Source: Vitis vinifera
Taxonomy: Eukaryota > Streptophyta > Magnoliopsida > Vitales > Vitaceae
Length of the DNA: 64,000 nucleotides
NCBI RefSeq assembly: GCF_030704535.1
Contig: NC_081807.1
Coordinates: forward strand, 7,528,001-7,592,000
Direction: 5' to 3'
Part shown: piece by piece, positions 34,981 to 42,970 of the stretch
How positions within the stretch are numbered: the first letter of the stretch is position 1
Layout: every line of letters starts with the position of its first letter
Program-made: the position numbers and the translations under genes
The notes under the pieces: generated by a model
Told to the model about the DNA's origin: nothing
Seen by the model: the letters and a program-made list of their open reading frames with translations, nothing else
The model's database searches: none

Positions 34981-36177
34981 TTGTCCTCATGGAGCGGCAA
35001 AAAATACCTCTGAAAATGCATTCGAGTAGCTACAACAAGGTAGCTAGGTCCAGCTTGCTGAATGCACAACTGTTCAATATCTTTACGTAATTCATCTCGC
35101 TCTACAAAACAGAGAGGAATACTCAATATCAAATATCATTAAATAGATTTGAAATTCAGAAACAGCTCAGAGAATCAAACAGAAAACATGGTATCCAGGA
35201 AGCATAACTTAACCTGCCAAGAGCACAATGTGTTTATCTATAATTTGACCACAATACAAAACTATGTATTCTAGAGTCAGTTAGTTGACGGCAGAGGGCA
35301 GTGCGCCAGGTTCAGAAACAACCTAAATAAAAAGATTGGAGATTGGGTCATACGGATAATCATGGAGTTCAGAGAATGGGTAGAAGTGTTTTGCAGAGGC
35401 TGCCAAAATAAATCACAAGCTCTTCTGGTGGTTTTAGGGAGTAAAAGAGCAAGTGGATTCAATGCCAAAGTGAATTATCCATCCAATATATCTAGCATTT
35501 ACCTAAGTTACAGAGAGAGATATGAAATGGATAGACATAGAATCCATTCAAGAAACATATGTGCTCATGGGCATAGAAGCCATATGAATAGGTGAGGTAC
35601 CAGGTTGCACAGAGGCAGATAAATGTGCGCACTCATGAAAATATTTGTATCAAGGAGGTGAAGAGTTGGGAGGTGTGTCAAACTCAGCAGAAGACTAGGC
35701 ATTCTTGTTAACCAAAACACTAACGGGTGAGAAGTTAAGTGACAATAAATTTAGACAATGAGTTTTTCCAGTGCCTGTAAGTTCTCTAATGGGGTTAATC
35801 ACTGATGATGATTTCCAACAAGATTAGTGCTGGACTGAACCAATTCCTTTGTTCACACAAAAGATTAATGACCAATTCAGGCATCTCACCACACCATATA
35901 GTGAATCTAATATCCCTTCTTCATTAAATCTGATCTCTTCACTATTTCATGTATGAACAATAGTAACACATATATATACACACTATGAAACCCAAACACA
36001 GAATCCATTATCTAGGTGCTGATCTATCAAAAATAACAGTGTTGTGTATAGACCCAAAGTACCAGAAGCTGTTGACAAAGGAATAACTGCATTAATCAAT
36101 AAAAAAAACCACATACCATGTTCCAACTGTTGAATGCGAGCAATCAAGGACTCATTGTCATTCGATTTTTCATCCAT
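14793..36177 (-). CDS. Long coiled-coil protein of unknown function (18 exons, 673 aa)
   Basis: Coding exons in transcript order: 36117-36177, 35008-35101, 34752-34860, 34629-34667, 30402-30485, 30084-30145, 28623-28725, 27811-27960, 27539-27607, 27384-27440, 26987-27250, 25714-25797, 25392-25502, 20680-20750, 15772-15996, 15462-15555 and 14793-15137, preceded by a non-coding exon near 36741-36840. All junctions are GT-AG and the phases agree across all 17 coding exons, giving 673 residues and a stop at 14793-14795. The protein is rich in E, K, L and Q heptads over residues about 1-280 and again about 390-450, typical of coiled coils. A conserved-looking N-terminal part contains [12 protein letters not shown], and [19 protein letters not shown] lies at about residues 110-130. 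The C-terminal 110 residues are less helical. There is no signal peptide, membrane segment or enzyme motif. It resembles plant proteins labelled only as myosin-heavy-chain-like or paramyosin-like; I do not know its function. Several introns are 4-5 kb and filled with LINE fragments. Confidence 0.87.
15592..15646. repeat. (TA)n(GA)n microsatellite beside an exon
   Basis: About 12 TA units followed by about 15 GA units. On the transcribed (minus) strand it reads (TC)n(TA)n and ends about 37 nt before the 3' splice site of the exon at 15462-15555, that is, in the expected branch-point region of a 216-nt intron. Confidence 0.9.
16243..17470. mobile_element. Probable degenerate LTR of a retrotransposon
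   Basis: The stretch begins TGTTAGCCC, followed shortly by 'gttttgatgataacaaaacaagg', a phrase common in plant Copia-type LTRs. It has a TATA-like 'cctataaatagag' near 16951 and ends in 'caaaacccaattcccc', also typical of such LTR ends. It lies in a large intron of the coiled-coil gene. No internal coding region adjoins it, so it would be a solo or truncated LTR. Exact ends and target duplications were not found; the call is tentative. Confidence 0.35.
17480..17970 (+). mobile_element. LINE (L1-type) 3' fragment, zf-RVT region
   Basis: In the plus strand, translated pieces such as [13 protein letters not shown] and GWHGSS match the zinc-finger-like C-terminal region of plant L1-type LINE ORF2 (usual form: C..C..EESVDHLLIHC, then GW.GSFVGKKRK). 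It is 5'-truncated, carries stops and frameshifts, and has no clear poly(A). It sits antisense in an intron of the coiled-coil gene and abuts an oppositely oriented LINE piece. Confidence 0.6.
17975..19190 (-). mobile_element. LINE (L1-type) reverse-transcriptase fragment
   Basis: Minus-strand translation shows RT landmarks: [14 protein letters not shown], the catalytic-site block [10 protein letters not shown] (family F-A-D-D, here FVDD), and [12 protein letters not shown]. Further upstream come the diverged equivalents of 'NGFxxAFWQxCW' and 'KLLAKxxANRLK'. It covers roughly the middle to the C-terminal side of the RT domain, with several stops and frame changes, and is not active. Confidence 0.75.
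19195..20640. other. Intron sequence, nothing recognised
   Basis: The remainder of the large intron between the coding exons at 15772-15996 and 20680-20750 of the coiled-coil gene. I see no exon, RNA gene or recognisable transposon protein here. Confidence 0.5.
21520..22190 (+). mobile_element. LINE (L1-type) 3' end with A-rich tail
   Basis: Plus-strand frames contain [21 protein letters not shown] and [19 protein letters not shown], the order expected for the C-terminal zf-RVT region of plant LINE ORF2. A 3' UTR follows and ends in 'ctatcaaaaaaa' at 22180-22190. It is 5'-truncated and frameshifted. It lies antisense in an intron of the coiled-coil gene and belongs to the same subfamily as the copy at 29271-30020. 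Confidence 0.7.
22480..22660 (-). mobile_element. Short LINE zf-RVT fragment
   Basis: Minus-strand translation reads [15 protein letters not shown] followed by TIDQLMRRG, matching the FFAWEAVWGKVLT-DQL-RRG block of plant L1-type ORF2. Only this block is clear; both ends are uncertain. Confidence 0.5.
23040..23565. repeat. Direct duplication flanking a minisatellite of about 60-80 bp units
   Basis: Two copies of a 90-bp segment ('ggttctataa...ttatcagaaaaaatg...gctatcctt...gaggaacctagatcc') lie at about 23050-23135 and 23468-23557. Between them are about four units beginning 'gcagcctaaaacc', each ending in TATG/TGTA-rich tracts (near 23148, 23275, 23358 and 23413). Open frames across this block are low-complexity artefacts. 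Confidence 0.8.
23566..24205. repeat. Complex microsatellite block: (TATG)n, (TG)n, (GGAT)n
   Basis: It contains TATG/TGTA runs at 23576-23660, a TG-rich run at 24006-24056, about 11 GGAT repeats at 24056-24100 and further GGAT and GTAT runs to about 24147. A near-duplicate phrase 'ccccagtaaaccgtcccctagtccaaagagat' (23905 and 23965) adds a short direct duplication. Confidence 0.9.
24745..25130. mobile_element. AT-rich MITE-like element with imperfect terminal inverted repeats
   Basis: The right part reads 'aaactactttcaagaacattttccaaacagggcc'. Its complement partly matches the left part ('...caattctcaaaaaatagtttt'). A related remnant lies at 54360-54440. No transposase is present. The left end looks eroded and no target duplication was fixed. 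Confidence 0.35.
26139..26276. repeat. Fold-back inverted repeat, 57-bp arms
   Basis: The arm at 26139-26195 and the arm at 26220-26276 are inverted copies of each other with few mismatches, separated by a loop of about 24 nt. The pair would form a long hairpin in the intron RNA of the coiled-coil gene. A third, more diverged direct copy of the left arm lies near 26437-26495. Confidence 0.85.
26355..26750. repeat. Diverged local tandem repeats
   Basis: A segment 'gaacaaatga...atcaatgcctgatatgaacaatataattaa' recurs near 26365, 26575 and 26693, with spacings of about 210 and 118 bp. A CA run (26558-26574) and a C/T-rich stretch accompany the copies. It is an old local duplication within an intron. 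Confidence 0.75.
26880..26954. repeat. G/A-rich tract with (GA)n
   Basis: A purine-rich run ending in about nine GA units, about 30 nt beyond the 5' splice site of the 264-nt exon at 26987-27250 on the transcribed strand. Confidence 0.85.
29271..30020 (+). mobile_element. 5'-truncated LINE (L1-type) with target-site duplication
   Basis: Plus-strand frames show [28 protein letters not shown] and [17 protein letters not shown], the classic end of plant LINE ORF2. A 3' UTR and 18 or more A follow at about 30002-30020. It is flanked by near-perfect 15-bp direct repeats, 'gagcccaagacatgg' (29256-29270) and 'gagcccaagccatgg' (30021-30035), the hallmark of target-primed insertion. It is antisense to the host gene, in the intron between the coding exons at 30084-30145 and 28623-28725. 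Frame breaks show it is dead. Confidence 0.85.
31140..32470. other. Intron sequence, nothing recognised
   Basis: Part of the 4.1-kb intron between the coding exons at 34629-34667 and 30402-30485. It is AT-rich single-copy-looking sequence without exon, RNA or transposon signature that I can identify. Confidence 0.5.
32490..33131 (+). mobile_element. 5'-truncated LINE with 17-bp target-site duplication
   Basis: A 151-codon frame contains [33 protein letters not shown] and a stretch ending in PLNVLQLNW, the zf-RVT and extreme C-terminal region of a plant L1-type ORF2. A 3' UTR and poly(A) follow to 33131. Direct repeats 'aacatcggcaagtaact' (32473-32489) and 'aacattggcaagtaact' (33132-33148) flank it. 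The intact partial frame and one mismatch in the duplication suggest a fairly young insertion, antisense to the coiled-coil gene. Confidence 0.88.
33240..33500 (-). mobile_element. Diverged LINE zf-RVT fragment (tentative)
   Basis: Minus-strand translation shows weak versions of the FFAWDAIG and [10 protein letters not shown]-type blocks typical of the LINE ORF2 C-terminus. Ends are not defined, and it is strongly decayed. Confidence 0.35.
34583..34627. repeat. (TG)n(GA)n microsatellite touching a 5' splice site
   Basis: The GA run ends at 34627, and the donor of the 39-nt exon 34629-34667 is the GT read from plus 34627-34628. On the transcript the exon is followed directly by GTCTCTCTCTCTC, so the intron begins inside the microsatellite. 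Confidence 0.9.
34941..34980. repeat. (TG)10(AG)10 microsatellite within a short intron
   Basis: It occupies about 40 nt of the 147-nt intron between the exons at 35008-35101 and 34752-34860 of the coiled-coil gene. Confidence 0.92.
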
Positions 36178-36740
36178 GTCTGAAGCAGAAAATTAATCAT
36201 GAGAAGTTAACCCAAAACAAAGCAAATAGTTAAACCACAAAATTAAACACTAAATTATCAAACATTAATTTAAAAAATAAACTTGATCCTCAAGTATAAA
36301 TACCCACTTTGGACCACTCAGACCCCATCAAATGAACACAATGAAAATCAGAAACCCAATTTCACAAAGTTTAACCCAACAGTCGAAACTTTTGCACATT
36401 GATTTCAGCATTCAAACCCCCCAAAAATTTGACTCCAAAAATGAAAAACAACAACTAATAATACATGAAGCGATTAAACAAGTGAAATTCACAGCATGGT
36501 TTTTTATGACAAAAGATACTTCCCGAAAAAGCCGAATTTTTCTTCAAAGCTATTCACTGGAATTTTTATTTCCCCGGGAAGTTCTTATGGAAAAATTTTC
36601 CGTCAGAGAAAACAGAACCGGCCAAAAAAATAAAAAATCAAGTGAAGTAAAGAAAATAATTTCCAGAGCATCAGAGAAATTATCGAGAATTTGAATTCCA
36701 AATCAAACCAAACAAAAGAAACAAGGAAAAAGGAAGCTAC

Positions 36741-36840
36741 CTGAATCGTGCTGAAAAACCCTAGAATTGAGAAACGGGAGAGGGAATATTTCTAAATATC
36801 AAACGGCCTCCCCCGAATTCCTTCTGTAACCAGCAACTCT
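36741..36840 (-). other. Non-coding first exon / 5' UTR of the coiled-coil gene, with telobox
   Basis: On the minus strand the sequence ends in CAG followed by the donor GTAGCT (donor AC at plus 36739-36740). It can splice to the acceptor CTTCAG just before the start-codon exon (36117-36179), leaving AC before the ATG. It includes a perfect telobox AAACCCTA at plus 36756-36763, a motif often found near plant transcription starts. The right edge (transcription start) is not fixed by the sequence. Confidence 0.5.
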
Positions 36841-37285
36841 ATTAGCTGGTTCCTGATAAATATCAATCCGCACCCTCCATCTTTTTAAATATTAAATTCC
36901 CCTCATGGCTTTCATTGAATACCATGCCTTAATTTTTTTTTAGTCTGGATGGGCATTTAAAAATAAAAAATTAAAAAATTAAAATAAAATCAAATAAAAC
37001 CTAAAGCATAAAAGATATAAAAATCTTAGTTTACACTATTTTGTTGTAATTAAAAAATAAAAATATAAAATAATGTTAGAATTAAAATTATATTTAAAAT
37101 CTTTTATTCTATGATAAAGAAATGTTGAGTTTAAATTTAATTTTTGTTTTGCTTTTTTTTTTTTCAACTCCTCTTTTCTACTCCATTTTCGGTCTATGTT
37201 TGGTTTGGGGAAATTTGAAGGACAATACCAGAAAAAGAAATTTGAGAGGAAAAGTAGAATGAAATAAAATAAAAAATATATTTAG

Positions 37286-37612
37286 GTTGTATTTACTATT
37301 TAGTTCTCGAAAAATTTGATGAAGGGAAAATGTAAGAGAAATAAAATATAAAAGATAAGTAGAATGGAAGAAAAATAAAAAATAGATTACAACTCAATAA
37401 ATTATTTTTATTTATTGATTCAAATTCATTTTATTTATTTTTAAGTTATCGATATAAAGATTAAATATTTTTAAAATATATGAATTTTTAATTAGTTTTA
37501 ATTATATATGATTTCTTTAATATTTTTCATAGAACAATTAACACATGAAAAAATCATTTTTCTTTAATATTTTTTTCTTTTCTTAATACTTTTTTAGAAT
37601 CAAACATAATCT
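37286..37612. mobile_element. MITE-like element, same family as 58000-58316 (tentative)
   Basis: The two elements share body phrases such as 'aataatttatt...ttgat', 'gatataaagatt' and 'taattagttttaatta' in opposite orientation, and ends that resemble 'tttggttctcgaaaa' / 'ttttagaatcaaacat'. It is more diverged than the 58-kb copy. Confidence 0.35.
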
Positions 37613-38374
37613 TAAAGTCAATAAATTATTTTTTTATCTCACTTAAAAACTTATTTAATTTATTTTAACTCTGAATAAAAAGATATTATATAATTTAAAA
37701 ATGTATAAGTTAGTAATCATAGTTTAAAAAATCGGGATATTTCACTGAAAATATCAGCAAAATATCAAATATTGAATATAGGAGGTGGCCGAAACAAAAT
37801 CGGTCACTAATCAAGGGAAAGAAATTTCGTCAAAAACCCATTTTATTTTTATTTTTATTTTATTATTGTGTTTAAATTATTTATTATTAGAGAAGAAAAA
37901 TAAATTTTGATTCATTTTGTCTTCCACGGCAGTCTAATAGATATGATTTCCACTCCTATTGCTTGCATACCAGATCAACCCTCTAGTGAACACAAAATAA
38001 AGCACAAGTCAAAAAAAGTGCTTACAATATATTTATAAAATATAAGGTCTGAATTTAAGACATTAAGCCATGTAAGCCTCGAATCTAAACCGATTTAGAC
38101 AATATTTATATTAAATAAAAATAAATTGTTGCAAAATATATTAGAATCTATTATTCTATTATATGATAAGTAGTGCTATTTTATCAATTATAAGTGATTT
38201 ATCAATATGGCCATGGGTCCTTTTTTCTGGGGTTTTTTTTTATAGAGTAGTGTATTTTTAAAAAAATCCTAACATAAAAAATAATTTTAAATTTATAGCA
38301 CTTTTCAATTTCGAATAGAAGAGTTAAGTTTTAAGGGGATTTTAATGTAAAAAAAAAAAAAAAAAAAGTGAATT

Positions 38375-38490
38375 TATCTTTTTAAAAAGACAAATTTGAA
38401 ATAAAAATTTTAAAGTAAAAAGGAACTTGTCTTTTGAAAAGACGATTCGGTATAAAAATGAACTCTCCTTTTGAAAAGGCGAGTTAGGTG
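38375..38490. repeat. Three short palindromic motif repeats
   Basis: 'ctttttaaaaag', 'gtcttttgaaaagac' and 'ctccttttgaaaaggcgag' occur at intervals of about 40 bp. Each is a self-complementary motif built around TTTT(g/t)AAAA, linked by related 'ataaaaa(t)gaact' phrases. Confidence 0.6.
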
Positions 38491-38784
38491 TTATATTTTT
38501 ATATTTATTTTTTAAACAATTATATTTTCATAATATTTTTTTAATTAAAAAACATTTAGAAAAAAAAATCCCTTTTCCCCCAAAGTTAATAAATACGTGG
38601 GTTCTATTGTTTTCTTAATAGGAATGAAATTTATGATTGTTTAATAATAATGAAATAAGAATGGAAAAAATAAATTAACAATTACACTATTATATATAAT
38701 TTAAATTATTATTTTTTTATTTTTTAAACAAATATTTTGAGAGTTCCTTTTTTTTTGTCAAATCTAAGAAAGATAATATTGTCT

Positions 38785-39130
38785 CAATAAATAGAAATTA
38801 TTATAAAAGGCGTATACACCTAATGCAAATGAAGGGATAAAATAAGAATTTAAATATATTCTATATTATTTATCGTATTAAAGGAATTAAAATACCTTCT
38901 ATTGAAAATTCATTAAAATCTCATTTACAAGTAGAATTTTATTTTTTTTAAATCTATTTTTATATTTTCTCAAGATTGAAATTATTATAAAAGGCATATA
39001 CACCTAATGAAAATGAAGGGATAAAATAATAATTTCAATATATTCTATATTGTTTATGGTATTAAAGGAATCAAAATACCTTCTATTGAAAATTTATTGA
39101 AATCTCATTTAGAATTTTATTTTTTTTAAA
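38785..39130. repeat. Tandem duplication of about 160 bp, period about 196 bp
   Basis: The segment starting 'attattataaaaggcgtatacacctaatg' near 38789 is repeated from about 38985 ('attattataaaaggcatatacaccta'). The copies are over 85 percent alike by eye. Non-coding. Confidence 0.85.
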
Positions 39131-40399
39131 TAAATTTTTATTCCATTTTTATCATCATTTAAATTATTCAAAAAATATAAAAAAAATGATATTGTAATAA
39201 TTTTCTTGACCAATTCTTTTTTTATATCTTTTATATTATATAATAATTAAATACAAAAGAAATATAAATTCGTAAATAAAATGATAAACATTTAAAAAAA
39301 AAAATTGTAGATGTGATATATCATCATTCCTTTTATGTATACTAGTAAATGTACATGTTTCCTAAATCACATGAAGGAGTATGAAAAAAGTTCAACCAAA
39401 AAAATAGTATATAAACAACTATAATTTATTTCAAAACAATGCATATAAACTCTTAAAATATAATTCTAATTCCGTGTCAAAAAATATCTAATTAATATCA
39501 AAGTTGAATATCATTAACCAAAAGGTTTTTTTTTAAAATAAAAAAATAAAAAATAAAAAATAAAAAAAGAAAAAATGAATCAATTTGAGCAAGAAATTTG
39601 TGGATTAAAAAAAATTTCTCAACATGATAACATTGTCCGACAACATCCATTGACATTGTCACACAACATCTATCGAAAGAGCTTAAGAAAGTTAGAATTT
39701 TTTTCAAAAAATAGAGAATAGAGAAATATTTTTTAAATCTTAAATGATGAAAAATGGAATGATCACAAGAATTTTGAAAAAAATTCAAACTTTTAATGAT
39801 AAACTTTTGTAACATTAATTAACATTAATAGAGTTTTAAAGAGAGGATGAGAAATTTGAAAAGCTTTCAAACTCTTAATATAAATTTTTATAACATTAAT
39901 TAATATTAATAGATGGTTTAAAAGAAAATGAAATTTATAAGGTAATGAATATTAATAGGGTGGCAATAGATTAAATTTTGTTAGGTTGTAATAAAGATAT
40001 TGTTAAGAGGTATTTTTAAAATTTAAAGTGATAATTTATTGACCTTTTTTTTTTATATCTTTTATATTATATAATAATTAAATACAAAAGAAATATAAAT
40101 TTGTAAAAATGATAAACATTTAAAAAAAATCATATATGTTATATATCGATGAATATATTTTATATATACAAATACATCCAAATCATCATTTTGATATTAA
40201 ACATATTTCTACTTATTATTCTGAATATCACAAATTTTATGAAACAACTTTAATATATATATAAATTTCAATATTTCTATGAATTTTAATTATCAATATT
40301 TCTACATTTTCCAATATTTTGATCCTTGCATATCATATCACCAGTAATAATGGTTCATACTTTCTTTGATAGACACAATAGAGACATCCAAACACACCC

Positions 40400-42970
40400 T
40401 TTCTCATTGCCTTCCATTATGTAGAAAAATAAAATCATGCAGGGTTAGTGATTGGGAGTGGGAAGTGTATCATGAGTTCCTTGCAAGAGTTGCTCTGAGC
40501 ATATTTCTTTTGCTTTGCTTTTCAGTTTGGAAATGAATGTGGAGAATTTAAAGCGTCCTTAAAATGTAAACCAGCTCTACACTCAAAATACAAAAACAAG
40601 ACCACTTAGTTAGAAACCCAAATATCAGTATCACTTTGACAAGCCAAGGAAGTAGCAAAAAATACTGACCTTCCAAGACACCAGAGCTTGACTGAGCTTG
40701 AGTAGCATTAAGCCCAGTCCCCTGTTTTAGCATGAGAAGGACAGCCCAGCAAAGGCATCTGCTAATGCGCATAAGAGCATACAATCCCAAGCTTTGGCGC
40801 TTGAAAATTACCATATCTTTGCCCTGCTAGAAGGATAATAGAAAGACAACATACTAGGACCTCCTCACCTCAAATTAGAGTAGTAAACCATTGTGTTCTT
40901 CATAAGGTTTGGGGAAAAATTTAATGTAGGCGGTTTCGGTTGTAGCCCTGTTTCAGTAGGGTAAAACAAGAACAACTCAGGTGATTTCAACATTGGAAGG
41001 ATTTTCTACCATGCCTTAGCCTGATAATAGGGTTGGCTGCATTGGTCAAAACAAACCACTTCCTCCATCTTAATGTACAGAAGAATTGTAGAACCAAAAA
41101 CAAATGGAGGGATAATTTATTAAATTGGCAATCTGACAAGAATCCATAACAGACAACAGAGATAAATGCAACAACAGATGTTGATATCTTCACAATCCAT
41201 GCCCCAAAACTTCCTTCTATCCATTCAATTCTATCTCAAAAGTTGAAACACTAAGTGGAGAGGACTGTATAACGAACACCCATAGTTAATTCTACAACAC
41301 TATATTTTCCCTGTTCCTGTGTTTGGCAGCATCGTCAAAGTTCCCAAAATGAAATGGAGATCAGCCCTAAAAGTGAAAGTTCCCAAAATAGAGACAAATC
41401 CAGAGATGAAACTGTCAATGTGAAAGTGCTGTCTATGTGTCTACTAATTCAACTTTGGTAGAAAAGGTACAGGCATCTGGGCATCAATCCAGAAGACACA
41501 GGTTCATTGATCCTGGTTTGTATCAAGGATGGCCATTCTGCACATTTTTGCAAAAGATGTCAACACAATCAACAGCCAGAGAAACAAGTTTTTAACACAA
41601 GCAAATGCTACAGAAGTGCTGATGGAATATGAGCTACATTTTAAGTAGAGCATCAACTCACAAAACCAACAGTTCAGGGATCAGGAACTCACAAATTAAA
41701 ACAATAATACATGGTTAACCCTCTGATGATTAAACTTTGCAGGGCACAATTTATTAATTTTAATAAAATTATTAAACATCAAATTCTTTGGCTTTTAATT
41801 ATGAAAAAATGCCCACAAGTACACAATTACATCTTTCAGCATGAAGATACCAGTATAACCTTTTTACACAGCAGACACATATCGTGTCAACTCTTACAGC
41901 TCTAGAAAGAAGACAGAAAAAGAGATGGATAGAGATGCAAAATGATGAATAAGGAAAAGGAAGAATCTAGAAAGAACAGAATATCTGAGAAGCTTACATC
42001 AGGGAGCGAAAAAAAGTATTGATTTCATAGAGTCCATATAATCAAATGTTATTCATGCAATGGCTGTTCTTATACTTGACATTAGGCTTCAGTTTGAGAG
42101 AGACTAAGAGTCATCAGATTTAAGTCCAACTGACATCACTAAAAATAGAAAAAATGGAAGGATTGGTTGAGTTGTGGAAATGGATAACTTACAGAAGTAG
42201 TGTTAGTCAAAATGCTACTTTAGTCTTTACCCACTAGGAATGATGGCTCGAGAATTTCATTGACCAAAGCCAATGAATGAACACAAGTAAGATTACTAAA
42301 TACATACATATATAAGAAAACAATTTGGGGAAAAATGTTAATCATTAAAGATTATTAAGTAATAAAAAACTAAAACTAGAGGCACAACTGTGGAATGGTA
42401 AGAGTCCTATCACTCTGACTCTGTGAATGAATTGTACTAAGAGTATATTGCCATACTACTGCCAAATTGTCCAAGTCATGTGCTATACTCTAAAAGTTAG
42501 GGGTTTTCTAGAAGGAAAACATCATTGCAGTTGTTAGGTCAACATTCATCAGGAAAAGAAAAAAGAGAAAGGGAACGCTTCCCCCAACCATTAAAGGAAA
42601 GGCCTGATGGAGGGAGGGAGGGTGGTTGAAGATTAAAGCCACAAAATAAGTGACGATAAATAATCATTTTTGCACTTACTTGGTGCCAAAAATAAATGAT
42701 AATAAATAATCATTTTTGCACTTTGTTGGTACTGAAGACTCATCCCGACTTGAAGAACTGAACATGTCATATATTTCAGAAAAATTTGAAATCATAGGTT
42801 AAGTTTCATTTGTCTTAATTTTAAAGATGAGTATGGGATTTTTTAAGAACAGAAAATTTCACCCCTCTTAACTGCAACTTAAACCTCCTGGTCAAGCAGG
42901 TCATGCAACTAAATTTGAGCAAATGTACACAGACCTAATAAAAAAAAACTATAGTGTCATAAAGATTTAC
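40400..42970. other. 3' flank of the TRB gene, terminal exon not resolved
   Basis: The last clear TRB exon ends at 42971 with donor GTAAATC. Family proteins end only a few residues beyond this point, so a very short final coding exon and the 3' UTR should lie in this region, but several weak acceptors compete and none gives the usual ending. A short direct repeat ('aataaataatcatttttgcac') at about 42655-42722 is the only other feature seen. No separate gene was recognised. Confidence 0.45.

Larger units (their letters stand above)
36880..40400. other. AT-rich intergenic spacer with internal repeats
   Basis: It lies upstream of the coiled-coil gene and downstream of the TRB gene. It is strongly AT-rich and contains a MITE-like piece (about 37286-37612), palindromic motif repeats (38375-38490), a tandem duplication (38785-39130), an 80-bp tandem pair (39780-39935) and a dispersed direct repeat (39218-39300 and 40044-40125). 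No gene was recognised. Confidence 0.65.

Noticed and set aside
36332-36694. 120-aa open frame on the plus strand
   Set aside because: It lies in the first intron and 5' leader of the coiled-coil gene on the other strand, has lysine/serine-rich low-complexity content and no recognisable domain.
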